From NCBI RefSeq assembly GCF_001613305.1, contig NZ_BDCC01000007.1, positions 367,323 to 431,322 on the forward strand: a stretch of DNA of 64,000 bases, given 5' to 3'. Below the pieces are notes generated by a model. It was not told the DNA's origin. It saw only the letters and a program-made list of their open reading frames with translations, and did not search any database. The stretch's first letter is position 1; the number at the start of each line of letters is the position of its first letter. Shown in pieces: positions 1 to 7,969 of the stretch. The position numbers and the translations under genes were made by a program. The DNA comes from Nocardia vaccinii NBRC 15922 (lineage in GTDB: Bacteria > Actinomycetota > Actinomycetes > Mycobacteriales > Mycobacteriaceae).

Positions 1-285
1 GCTCGTGCGGAGAAGATCGCCGGTCAGCTCGAGGCCGGGAACGTCAACATCAACGACGGTTTCGTGGTCACCTACTCGTCCAAGGCGACGCCCTCGGGTG
101 GCCTGAAGCAGTCCGGGGTCGGCACCCGGCACGGCGACGCCGGTCTGCTCAAGTACACCGATTCGGTCAATATCGGTGTGCAGAAGCGGCAGGTGATGGC
201 GGCCCGCGCGGCCATGCCATACGCCAAGCAGTTGCAGACCACGCTGCTGACGTTGCGGATGATGCGGCGATTGCGGTTGCGCTGA
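1..285 (+). CDS. gabD2: Succinate-semialdehyde dehydrogenase, C-terminal end (partial)
   Basis: This is the last 94 codons of an aldehyde dehydrogenase whose 5' end lies off the left edge; the reading frame is open from base 1. The motif NVNINDG, the stretch GGLKQSGVGTRHGDAGLLKYT and the short basic tail are the C-terminal substrate and oligomerisation segment of the NADP-dependent succinate-semialdehyde dehydrogenase GabD2 of mycobacteria and nocardiae. The enzyme oxidises succinic semialdehyde to succinate in the GABA shunt. The catalytic Cys and Glu are outside the window, so the precise substrate is inferred from the tail only. A strong hairpin follows and separates it from the convergent permease gene. 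Confidence 0.8.
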   Translation, partial: ARAEKIAGQLEAGNVNINDGFVVTYSSKATPSGGLKQSGVGTRHGDAGLLKYTDSVNIGVQKRQVMAARAAMPYAKQLQTTLLTLRMMRRLRLR

Positions 286-302
286 GCGCACTTTCGCCAG
301 TG

Positions 303-343
303 ACGTCCGCGGACCGGTTCCTCGTCGACCGGTCCGCGGACGT
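303..343. terminator. Bidirectional terminator hairpin
   Basis: A perfect 16-bp stem (ACGTCCGCGGACCGGT and its complement) with a 9-nt loop lies between the end of the dehydrogenase gene and the end of the convergent NiCoT permease gene. It is placed to stop transcription from both sides. It has no long U tract, as is usual in high-GC actinobacteria. Confidence 0.75.
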
Positions 344-399
344 TTCCGTTCGGTACCATCAGTTGTAGCGCAGTCCGATTCGAGCACCGACTCTGAGGG

Positions 400-1503
400 T
401 TACTCGGAAGTTTCTACCGCCCAACGCTTTTCAACCTTCGCCAGGCGCCAGTAGGCCACCGCGGCGATCCACGCCAGCACGAAGAGCCCGACGATGGCGA
501 ATCCGACGTTGTTCAGATTGATATCGGAGATCCAGCCGGTGATCGGATCGGAGAGTCCGGCGTCGTCGTGCAGCACCGTGATCAGTTCGATCGAGCCGAC
601 CAGGATCGCGACAGCGATCGAAAGTCCGGTGATGGTCAGGTTGTAGAAGATCTTGCGGACCGGGTTGGCGAAGGCCCAGTCGTAGGCGACGTTCATGAAC
701 AGGCCGTCGATGGTGTCCATCACGCTCATACCGGCCGCGAACAGCAAGGGCAGCACCACGATCGCGTACCAGGGCAGCCCGGCCGCTGCCCCCGATCCGG
801 CCAGGGAGAGCAGTGCGACCTCGGTGGCGGTGTCGAACCCCAGGCCGAACAGCACGCCGACCGGATAGACGTGCAGCGGCCGGGTCACCATACCCATCAC
901 CGGGCGCAGCAGCCGGGCCAGGAAGCCACGTGCGTCGAGCGCCGCCTCGAGTTCGGTGTTGTCGAAAGCCCCGGTGCGCATCTTGCGGAAGACTCGCCAG
1001 ATGCCCAGTAGCGCGACGATATTGAGCAACCCGATCAGATACAGGAATGAGCCCGAGGCGACGGTCGATACGGTGCCCAGTGTCTTGCGTGCGGGCGAGT
1101 CGTCGTCGACCAGTGTGCCGACCACCCGCGCGCCGACCACCACCAGCGCGGCCAGGACGAACACGATCGTGGAATGGCCCATGGCGAACCAGAATCCGAC
1201 CGCCTTGGGGCGTTTGCCGTCGCTCATCAGCTTGCGGGTGGTGTTGTCGATGGCCGCGATGTGATCGGCGTCGAAGGCGTGCCGCAGCCCGAAGGTGTAG
1301 GCGGTCAGGCCGAGTCCGACACCGAAGACCTGGGTGCCGATGTGGTAGCCGTGCGGTGCGATCGCACCGAACAACAGGCCGAATCCGATCAGGTGCATCA
1401 CCACGACGACGCCGATCAGGGTGGCGGCTTCGAGCCAGTCGCGGCGATTCCAGTCGTGCAGGACGTCGTGCAGGACGCGTCGGGTATTCGCTTCGGGGGC
1501 CAT
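400..1503 (-). CDS. Nickel/cobalt permease, NiCoT (HoxN/NixA) family
   Basis: A 367-residue polytopic membrane protein that takes up Ni2+ and/or Co2+ driven by the proton gradient. The family signature RHAFDADHIAAIDN in TM helix II carries the metal-binding His and Asp residues; GFWFAMGHSTIVF, LFGLGFDTATEVALL and GMSVMDTIDG are the other conserved NiCoT motifs. I place the start at the ATG at 1503 (protein begins MAPEAN), because the longer frame reads into the riboswitch. The cobalamin riboswitch directly upstream implies that the physiological cargo is cobalt for B12 synthesis and that expression falls when B12 is plentiful. Metal preference between Ni and Co cannot be read from the sequence. 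Confidence 0.9.
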   Translation of the reverse strand: MAPEANTRRVLHDVLHDWNRRDWLEAATLIGVVVVMHLIGFGLLFGAIAPHGYHIGTQVFGVGLGLTAYTFGLRHAFDADHIAAIDNTTRKLMSDGKRPKAVGFWFAMGHSTIVFVLAALVVVGARVVGTLVDDDSPARKTLGTVSTVASGSFLYLIGLLNIVALLGIWRVFRKMRTGAFDNTELEAALDARGFLARLLRPVMGMVTRPLHVYPVGVLFGLGFDTATEVALLSLAGSGAAAGLPWYAIVVLPLLFAAGMSVMDTIDGLFMNVAYDWAFANPVRKIFYNLTITGLSIAVAILVGSIELITVLHDDAGLSDPITGWISDINLNNVGFAIVGLFVLAWIAAVAYWRLAKVEKRWAVETSE

Positions 1504-1529
1504 GACGGGCACCACCCTTCTGGGGATCT

Positions 1530-1645
1530 CGCGTCCCCGTCCGTGGGATGCGACGAGTCGGGGTCTGGCTCCCAGCAAGGCTGGACACAGTGGCGCGACC
1601 GCACCGGATTCACACCGGCTTCCCGTTCTCATCGCGAAAAGAACT
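1530..1645 (-). promoter_or_regulatory. Cobalamin (B12) riboswitch
   Basis: On the minus strand the leader of the NiCoT gene contains the cobalamin-riboswitch core: the GGGAAGCCGGTGTGAATCCGG element (1604-1624), the adjacent GCCACTGTG segment, and further downstream the B12-box-like GGAGCCAGACC (1562-1572). Order and spacing match class-I cobalamin riboswitches. It lies in the 5' leader ending about 30 nt before the start codon, so it most likely blocks translation or terminates transcription when adenosylcobalamin binds. Exact boundaries are approximate. Confidence 0.88.
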
Positions 1646-1794
1646 TCGATGGAATATAGCCCGGCCGTTGAGCGGTCGTCCCGTCACCTGCGGTTCTCGC
1701 CATTCGCCGCCTGTTCGCCGAGTGGCCGAATATATCGATTTTCTGGCCGCGAGACTCTCGTTCGATGTCCTGGGCACTGCCTATGGTGTGGCCT

Positions 1795-3489
1795 ATGACG
1801 CATTACGACGTGCTGGTCATCGGGTCCGGATTCGGGGGCAGTGTCACGGCTCTTCGGCTGACCGAGAAGGGGTATCGGGTCGGCGTGCTCGAGACCGGCC
1901 GTCGCTTCGCCGACGACGAGTTCGCGAAGAACTCCTGGCATATGCGCGAGTATCTGTGGGCGCCCAAGCTGGGATGCTTCGGCATCCAGCGGATGACGCT
2001 GCTGAACGACACGTTCATCATGAGCGGATCCGGTGTGGGCGGCGGTTCGCTGGTCTACGCGAATACGCTCTACGAGGCGCCCGAACAGTTCTACCGGGAC
2101 AAACAGTGGGCGCACATCACCGATTGGCGCGATGAGCTCGCTCCGCACTACGACCAGGCCCGCCGGATGCTCGGTGTGACAACCAATCCGGCCACCACGC
2201 CCTCGGATCGCGTGCTGCTGGAGGTCGCGGAGGATCTGGGTATCGCGCACACCTATCGGCGCACCCCGGTCGGCGTGCTGTTCGCCGGCGAGGACGCGCG
2301 GCCCGGCAACGAGGTCGACGATCCGTACTTCGGCGGCGTCGGGCCGCAGCGGCGGACCTGTACCCACTGCGGCGAATGTATGACCGGCTGTCGTCACGGC
2401 GCGAAGAACACGTTGGTCAAGAACTACCTCTACCTCGCGGAAAAGGCCGGCGCCACAGTGCATCCGCTGACCACCGCGGTCACGGTGCGGCCGCTGCCGG
2501 AGGGGGGCTACGCGATCGACACCGTGCGGACTGGGCGATGGATTCGTAAGGGGCGCAAGACGTTCACCGCCGATCAGGTGGTCTTCTCGGCTGCCGCGCT
2601 GGGCACCCAGCAGTTGCTGCACAACCTGCGCGATCGCGGTGTGCTGCCGAATATCTCGCCGCGGCTCGGGCATCTGGCGCGGACCAACTCGGAAGCGGTG
2701 CTCGCCGCGCGTTCGCGGCGCAAGGACACCGATTTCACTCGGGGCGTTGCGATCACGTCATCGATCCATCCCAGCGACCACACCCATATCGAACCGGTGC
2801 GTTACGGCAAGGGGTCCAATGCGATGAGCCTGCTGACCACGGTGCTGGTCGACGGGCAGGAGGGCAAGCGTCGCTGGGTGCTCGGTATGCGCGAAATGGT
2901 CAGGCAGCGAAGGGATCTGGCGAAGCTACACAATCCGCGGCGCTGGTCCGAGCGGATGATCGGGGTGTTGGTCATGCAGAATCTGGACAACTCGATCATC
3001 ACCTACAACAAGCGCGGACTGTTCGGCCGGCGGATGACCACCAAGCCCGGCCCGGGACAGGCCCCGCCCGCGTGGATTCCCGAGGGCAACGACGTCACTC
3101 GTCGCATCGCGGAGAAGATCGACGGCATCCCGCAGGGCAGCTGGACCGAGCTGGCGAACGTTCCGATCACTGGCCACTTCATCGGCGGCTGCGCGATCGG
3201 CGATTCGCCCGAGACCGGCGTCGTCGATCCCTATCAGCGGCTCTACGGCTACGAGGGCCTGCACATCGTGGACGGCTCGACCATCTCGGCCAACCTCGGC
3301 GTCAACCCGTCGCTGACCATCACCGCCCAGTCCGAGCGCGCAATGTCCTTGTGGCCCAACAAGGGTGAGCCCGATCCCCGCCCCGCGCTCGGTGAGCCGT
3401 ACCGTCGCGTCACCCCGATCGCCCCGAAATCCCCGGTCGTGCCCCAGGCCGCCCCGGCAGCGCTACGCCTGCCGATCACCCCGGTCTGA
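1795..3489 (+). CDS. choD: GMC-type oxidoreductase, ChoD (Rv3409c) homologue
   Basis: A 564-residue flavoprotein annotated in mycobacteria as cholesterol oxidase ChoD. The N-terminus shows the Rossmann FAD motif VLVIGSGFGGSV, followed by the GMC signature GSGVGGGSLVYANTLY. A Cys-rich stretch (CTHCGECMTGCRHGAKNTL) near residue 200 is a hallmark of the Rv3409c group. The C-terminus contains VDGSTISANLGVNPS, the second GMC signature. I start at ATG 1795 (MTHYDVLVIG), which puts the FAD loop at the usual place; an in-frame start at 1765 would add ten residues. The true substrate of this branch is debated and may be another sterol or lipid alcohol. Confidence 0.85.
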   Translation: MTHYDVLVIGSGFGGSVTALRLTEKGYRVGVLETGRRFADDEFAKNSWHMREYLWAPKLGCFGIQRMTLLNDTFIMSGSGVGGGSLVYANTLYEAPEQFYRDKQWAHITDWRDELAPHYDQARRMLGVTTNPATTPSDRVLLEVAEDLGIAHTYRRTPVGVLFAGEDARPGNEVDDPYFGGVGPQRRTCTHCGECMTGCRHGAKNTLVKNYLYLAEKAGATVHPLTTAVTVRPLPEGGYAIDTVRTGRWIRKGRKTFTADQVVFSAAALGTQQLLHNLRDRGVLPNISPRLGHLARTNSEAVLAARSRRKDTDFTRGVAITSSIHPSDHTHIEPVRYGKGSNAMSLLTTVLVDGQEGKRRWVLGMREMVRQRRDLAKLHNPRRWSERMIGVLVMQNLDNSIITYNKRGLFGRRMTTKPGPGQAPPAWIPEGNDVTRRIAEKIDGIPQGSWTELANVPITGHFIGGCAIGDSPETGVVDPYQRLYGYEGLHIVDGSTISANLGVNPSLTITAQSERAMSLWPNKGEPDPRPALGEPYRRVTPIAPKSPVVPQAAPAALRLPITPV

Positions 3490-3683
3490 CCCGGCCGGAT
3501 GCGGTGACCTGCTCACCCCCCTGGCCGGAGTTCTCACCGCCGCGGTGAAGCAGGTCCGCCGATAATCGGCACGCGCAGGATTCGAGCGCGCCTCCAGCTG
3601 GGCCATTGCAAAGTCGATTCGCCGCCGGGCAGGGGCTGTGGCAAACTCGGAGACAGCGATAGCAGAGTCCCCTGGGAGGGGCG

Positions 3684-4586
3684 GTGACCAAGGGTATAGC
3701 CTCCCTCGCGCGCTCACGTGAGGGAGATGATGACTCCGGCGAGGATCCGGCGCTTGCGCGCCGCCTGCTGGGGACTCGGTTGCGGACGCTGCGGGTAGCT
3801 GCCGGTCTCAAGGGGTACGACGTCGGCCGGGCGATCGGTGCCTCGCATTCGAAGATCAGCCGGCTCGAATCCGGATTGCTGGGATTCCGGCTGCCCGACC
3901 TGGAGAAGTTGCTGACGTTGTACGGGGTCGGCGATACGGCCCGGCGCACCGAGTACGTAAACCTCGCGCGACGAGCCAACGCGCCCGGACATCGGCACAT
4001 CGATGCCGAGGTGGCACCGCGCTGGTATGACACCTACCTCGCCTTCGAGGATTCGGCCACCCTGATGCGGAGTTATTCGCCCGGTATCGTTCCCGAGCTG
4101 TTGCAGACACCCGAATACGCGCGGGGGGTGCTGGATATCGCCTGTCCGGGCGCTCCCGACGATTTCGGGCACACCGAACTGCTGGAACGGCGGCAGCGCC
4201 GGCTCACCGGACCCGATCCGTTGCGGTTGTGGGTACTGCTGGAGCAGTCCGTGCTGCGGCGCCAGATCGGCAGTACACAGGCCTGGCGGGCGCAGCTCGA
4301 GCACATGGGCCGGGTGAGCGAGTTGGTGAACGTGACGATCCAGATCGTGCCCGACCATGTATGCGGGCCGGTGCTCAGTGCGGTGCCGTTCACCCTGATG
4401 CGGTTCGGCAACCCGGATCTGTCCGATATCGTGCATCTTCACCACGCCACCAGCGGGCAGTTCCTCGACCGCCGGGGCGATCTGGATGCGTATCATTCGA
4501 TCTGGGATCGGTTGTGCATCAAGGCGCTTCAGCCCGAACGTTCCAGCCGGATCATCGAAGGCGTCGCCTTCGGGGCCGTGGTCTGA
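3684..4586 (+). CDS. XRE-family HTH regulator with DUF5753 domain
   Basis: A 300-residue cytoplasmic protein. The N-terminal third holds an XRE helix-turn-helix (LRTLRVAAGLKGYDVGRAIG, then SHSKISRLESG). The rest is a DUF5753 ligand or partner-binding domain, recognisable by YSPGIVPELLQTPEYAR and the late VPFTLMRF segment. Translation starts at GTG 3684 behind a GGGAGGGG ribosome-binding site. Such Scr1-type proteins in actinobacteria are normally paired with a small DUF397 protein or sit near DUF574 methyltransferases. No DUF397 gene is visible here, but a DUF574 methyltransferase converges on it 50 bp downstream. Confidence 0.88.
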   Translation: MTKGIASLARSREGDDDSGEDPALARRLLGTRLRTLRVAAGLKGYDVGRAIGASHSKISRLESGLLGFRLPDLEKLLTLYGVGDTARRTEYVNLARRANAPGHRHIDAEVAPRWYDTYLAFEDSATLMRSYSPGIVPELLQTPEYARGVLDIACPGAPDDFGHTELLERRQRRLTGPDPLRLWVLLEQSVLRRQIGSTQAWRAQLEHMGRVSELVNVTIQIVPDHVCGPVLSAVPFTLMRFGNPDLSDIVHLHHATSGQFLDRRGDLDAYHSIWDRLCIKALQPERSSRIIEGVAFGAVV

Positions 4587-4635
4587 ACTCCCGGCGTACG
4601 CGATCGTTGTTACCGTCGAAGTCTTGTCGCTCGAC

Positions 4636-5436
4636 TCAGGGTTTACGGCCGACCGCGCCGTAGGCGTCGAGTGGTTCGTCGGTCCCGATCCGGCGTATCG
4701 GCCGCCAGTCGGTGATCGGGACCATGCCGGGCTCCACCAGCTCCAGTCCCTCGAAACAGCTGGCGAGCTGCTCCGGACTGCGCAGGATGTAGGGCACACC
4801 GCCGGACTCGACGAGCTTCTCGCCACCGGCCAGAACCGCGTCGCCGGTATCGGTACCGTCCCACAGCACCAGATGGCTTCCGGCGCTCATCGGCGCCATC
4901 ATGCGGCCGACGATATCGCGCACCACCGCCAAATCCGGTTCGTAGCCCATGACCCCCATGAACAGCACCGCCGTCGGCCGGGAGAAGTCGAGTACTCGCG
5001 CCGCCTGCTCGAGTATCAGATCCGGATCGTGGTAGTCGGCGGGGACGTAGGTGGTCACACCCTCGGGGCTGGTGTTGGTCAGCAGTGCGCGGGCGTGGGC
5101 CAGCACCATTGGGTCGTTGTCCACATAGACGATCCGGGATTCCGGTGCGATGTGCTGTGCGACCTCGTGGGTGTTCTGCATGGTCGGCAGGCCGGTGCCG
5201 ACATCGATGAACTGCCGGATCCCGGCTTCCCCGGCCAGGTAGCTCACCACCTGGATCAGGAACTCCCGCGACAACTTGGCCATCCGCACGATATCCGGAT
5301 ACACCTCGGCCACCGCATCACCGGCCGCGCGGTCGGACGGGTAATTGTCCTGCCCGCCCATCCAGTAGTTCCAGATTCGCGCCGCGTGCGGTGTCTCGAT
5401 GTCGATCTCCGCGATCGGCTCGCCCTCTTCGCCCAT
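4636..5436 (-). CDS. SAM-dependent methyltransferase, DUF574 family
   Basis: A 266-residue class-I methyltransferase of the PF04672 type, common in actinobacteria. Early residues show ARIWNYWMGGQDNYPSDR, the family hallmark, followed by the SAM-binding FIDVGTGLPTMQNTHE and the acidic VYVDNDP. TAVLFMGVMGY is the end of the Rossmann core. The substrate is unknown for the family. It is convergent with the XRE-DUF5753 gene. Translation probably starts at ATG 5436 after a purine-rich AGGGATCAGG. Confidence 0.88.
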   Translation of the reverse strand: MGEEGEPIAEIDIETPHAARIWNYWMGGQDNYPSDRAAGDAVAEVYPDIVRMAKLSREFLIQVVSYLAGEAGIRQFIDVGTGLPTMQNTHEVAQHIAPESRIVYVDNDPMVLAHARALLTNTSPEGVTTYVPADYHDPDLILEQAARVLDFSRPTAVLFMGVMGYEPDLAVVRDIVGRMMAPMSAGSHLVLWDGTDTGDAVLAGGEKLVESGGVPYILRSPEQLASCFEGLELVEPGMVPITDWRPIRRIGTDEPLDAYGAVGRKP

Positions 5437-5754
5437 CCTGATCCCTACCTCGGTGGTCGGTTGTGCCGCGCCCTCGCCGAGCGATCGCGCCGGACCTTGT
5501 CATCGATCGTACGCAACAACGTCACCCGTTGCCGCACAACAGATCTGAATGGGTGCGAGCCCAGGTGGAAGGGGTGCGGATGATGAGCGCTCTCGCGTGC
5601 TCGCTCTGAACCGTCGCACTATGGAACGTTAGTCGAACGTCCAAATAGACTGCGCGACAACGATTTCCGTGAAGTTCGCGTAGGGTGATGGCACCTCGCT
5701 TCGAGGGGCGGAGGACCAGGTCCTACTCCGCGCCCAGAGGGGAGGTGGTGGGGA

Positions 5755-5817
5755 ATGGCGAAACATCGCCGCGCAAAGAGCAAGGCCCCGGTCGACTACG
5801 GCATCATGCTGGGTTAG
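5755..5817 (+). CDS. Putative 20-residue basic peptide
   Basis: A very short open frame preceded by an excellent ribosome-binding site (GGGGAGGTGGTGGGGA). It encodes MAKHRRAKSKAPVDYGIMLG, with a strongly basic first half and a hydrophobic tail. Its 3' end lies inside a hairpin (5785-5838). The good Shine-Dalgarno, compact size and following hairpin make translation plausible. I know no family for it; it could be a leader peptide or a small toxin-like or RiPP-like precursor. Confidence 0.4.
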   Translation: MAKHRRAKSKAPVDYGIMLG

Positions 5818-5838
5818 TGCTGCCGTAGGCGCCGGGGC
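5785..5838 (+). terminator. Hairpin overlapping the 20-residue peptide gene
   Basis: GCCCCGG (5785-5791) pairs with CCGGGGC (5832-5838), and TACGGCA (5797-5803) pairs with TGCCGTA (5821-5827), separated by a small internal loop. The stop codon of the small ORF sits in the apical loop, so ribosome passage would disturb the fold. This suits attenuation as well as termination. Confidence 0.5.
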
Positions 5839-6306
5839 GCTCGAAATGGTCCGCTGGCTCATCCGGCGGGCTAGCTGATCCACCAGGTGGGGCGTCGCTG
5901 CAACGGCGCCTCACCGCCAGCATCACTCACGTGACGGCTCAACTCTAAGTGATCCTCGGGGTCCGCGCCACCATGCACGCGTGAGATGTGCGCGCACCGG
6001 TCCGGCTCGGTCCCGGTAAGCGACGACTTTAGTCCCTCGTCCAGTTCGCGTGGGCGGCAGTAACCTCTTAGCATCCTTTCTCCGACGTCGTGGAAAGGGT
6101 TCCCGCCCATACAGCTTGGTGATCTTGGGTCCATCCGGCGCAGGTCGTGTCGGGGCGAACTCTCACAAGGCGGGCACCTCGATTGCACAAGGGCGGCTCG
6201 AGGGCTTGGCCGACCGGCCGCGGCCAGGCTCATGGCTATTCAACAGCGCTCGTGAAACCGACGGTTCGACAGGACCTTCGGCCGAGCAGATATCGAGGTA
6301 TGGACC
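5839..6306. other. Intergenic stretch, no gene recognised
   Basis: About 470 bp between the 20-residue ORF and the secreted peptide gene. Open frames exist on both strands but show no recognisable motifs or convincing ribosome-binding sites. It presumably contains the promoter of the secreted peptide gene near its right end. Confidence 0.4.
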
Positions 6307-6498
6307 ATGTCAACGAAAATGATCAAGACCGTGGCCGCCGCCACGATCGCCCTGCCGATACTTTTCGCAGTAGCTCCGGCCGCCTCCGCGGCCACGACGG
6401 TCGCTCAACCCGCCGCGTCGTCGGCGAGAACGGCAACGCCCGTCAGCGGATCGGTGAATTTGTGCTTCCCGCTCGGTAGCGTCGTTTTCTGCATCTGA
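6307..6498 (+). CDS. Small secreted peptide with two terminal cysteines
   Basis: A 63-residue protein with a clear Sec signal peptide: basic MSTKMIK, hydrophobic core, and an AxA cleavage site (APAASA) near residue 28. The predicted mature part is about 35 residues, rich in Ala/Thr/Ser, ending NLCFPLGSVVFCI. The two Cys are nine residues apart and could form a disulphide-closed hairpin at the extreme C-terminus. GAGG lies upstream of the ATG and a strong terminator follows, so this is a free-standing transcription unit. Function unknown; an antimicrobial or surface-active peptide is possible. Confidence 0.65.
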   Translation: MSTKMIKTVAAATIALPILFAVAPAASAATTVAQPAASSARTATPVSGSVNLCFPLGSVVFCI

Positions 6499-6522
6499 TC
6501 CGAATCCGCCAAGGGAAAGAGC

Positions 6523-6553
6523 AAGGCCCCTGACCGTGCAGGTCAGGGGCCTT
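6523..6553. terminator. Bidirectional terminator hairpin
   Basis: AAGGCCCCTGACC pairs perfectly with GGTCAGGGGCCTT around a 5-nt loop. It lies between the secreted peptide gene and the convergent mycolyl esterase gene. A near-identical hairpin core recurs at 7784-7818. Confidence 0.85.
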
Positions 6554-6561
6554 GTCGCGAG

Positions 6562-7563
6562 CTATACGCCGAGGGCAGCGGCGGCCACCGGCCAGAATCC
6601 GTGTAGGTCGTCCTGCCAGTAAGGCCAGGAGTGGGTGCCGCGGTAGTAGTTGACCGTTGCCGGGATGGCGAGGGTGTGCAAGCGCGCTGCCAACGTGTTC
6701 ATGCAGTTTCGGACGACCGTTTCCATGGCTCCGCCGACGGCGAGCCGGTCGACCAGCGCGGCGGGGTTGGCGGCGATGGACCGGTCGGCGAGGGTGTCGT
6801 GCACACCTGCCTGGCCGTCTCCCGTAGCGAGGTAGAGTGCCACCCCGCGCAGTCGCTCGGCGTTGATCACCGGGTCGTGGGCGACCCAGGCAGGGTCACC
6901 GTCGCCGCCCCACATGTTGTTCGCATTGACGCCGAAACTCAGCAGTTCCGCGCGGATGTAGGCGCGAGCCTCCGTATCGGCGGTGCGGGTGCATCCGCTG
7001 AACGCGCCGACCGCTCGGTACATGCCGGGCGCTTGGATCGCCAGGTCCAGTGCCGAGGTTGCCGACATCGAGGTGCCAGCGACGGCGTTGCGGCCGGTCA
7101 GCTGGAAGCGTTGCGCGAGCAGCGGCGGCAACTCGCGGGTCAGGAACGTGGCCCACTCGTTACGGCCCAGGAGCGGGTCGGGCGCCTGCCAGTCGGTGTA
7201 GTAGCTGGCTCGGCCGCCCATCGGGACGACGACGTTGACCGGTTTGTCGGCGAAGAACGCGCCTACATCGGTCTCTGTGGTCCAGGGATCACCCGCGTCG
7301 CCGCCGTCGCCGGCGTTGAGCAGGTAGAGCGCCGGTGCGGGCCGGTCCGGATGGGATACCCACACCGGAATCGTCCGTCCCATCGCCGCTGAATACACAT
7401 CCACCTCGTATTGGCGCCCACCCAGCGGACGCTCGCGAACGATTGCCGAAGCACCGGCCGGGGCGGCGGATACGGCGCTGGGTGCGGTGCCGGACACCGC
7501 ACACACCACCAACAGGCCGACCAGAATGCGCGGAAGTCGGGGCATGAGGTGAGTATTGCGCAT
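6562..7563 (-). CDS. Antigen-85-type esterase (trehalose mycolyltransferase family)
   Basis: A 333-residue exported alpha/beta-hydrolase of the antigen 85/PS1 family, which transfers mycolic acids between trehalose mycolates or onto arabinogalactan in the cell envelope. It has a Sec signal peptide (hydrophobic core followed by PSAVSAAPA near residue 33). The nucleophile motif is GTSMSATSALDLA, the equivalent of GLSMAGSSAL in Ag85. The C-terminus has the family His motif GTHSWPYWQDDL. Two in-frame starts exist (7563 and 7545); the upstream one gives the fuller n-region. Its presence marks the host as a mycolate-containing actinobacterium. Confidence 0.9.
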   Translation of the reverse strand: MRNTHLMPRLPRILVGLLVVCAVSGTAPSAVSAAPAGASAIVRERPLGGRQYEVDVYSAAMGRTIPVWVSHPDRPAPALYLLNAGDGGDAGDPWTTETDVGAFFADKPVNVVVPMGGRASYYTDWQAPDPLLGRNEWATFLTRELPPLLAQRFQLTGRNAVAGTSMSATSALDLAIQAPGMYRAVGAFSGCTRTADTEARAYIRAELLSFGVNANNMWGGDGDPAWVAHDPVINAERLRGVALYLATGDGQAGVHDTLADRSIAANPAALVDRLAVGGAMETVVRNCMNTLAARLHTLAIPATVNYYRGTHSWPYWQDDLHGFWPVAAAALGV

Positions 7564-7783
7564 CCACCGGCATTTTCAGCGGCACCGCTTGCCGTGTTCG
7601 GCCACCGAGTTGACCCGATCCCGGACGCCGAGGCTGTCGCCGCCTGGGAATTCGCATCGGCACCGATCGCGGACGAGGCCGCAGTATGCCGGAAATCGTG
7701 TGGCGCCCTTCGGTTCCGCACCGCGAAAGCGGATACAGCCTTTTCGCTGCCTATCGCCCGGGGAATGGGTCACGGCAAAGAAG

Positions 7784-7818
7784 AAGGCCCCCGACCATGT
7801 GGACTGGTCAGGGGCCTT
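7784..7818. terminator. Terminator hairpin downstream of tRNA-Pro
   Basis: AAGGCCCCCGACCA pairs with TGGTCAGGGGCCTT with a single C bulge and a short loop. It sits 21 bp beyond the 3' end of the tRNA gene. Confidence 0.8.
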
Positions 7819-7839
7819 TCCCGTGTCTCCACACACGAG

Positions 7840-7913
<74 letters not shown>

Positions 7914-7969
7914 TGATGTGAACCTGGAGTAGCTTACAACAGAGCGGGGTCAGACGTTAAATCGGCAGG

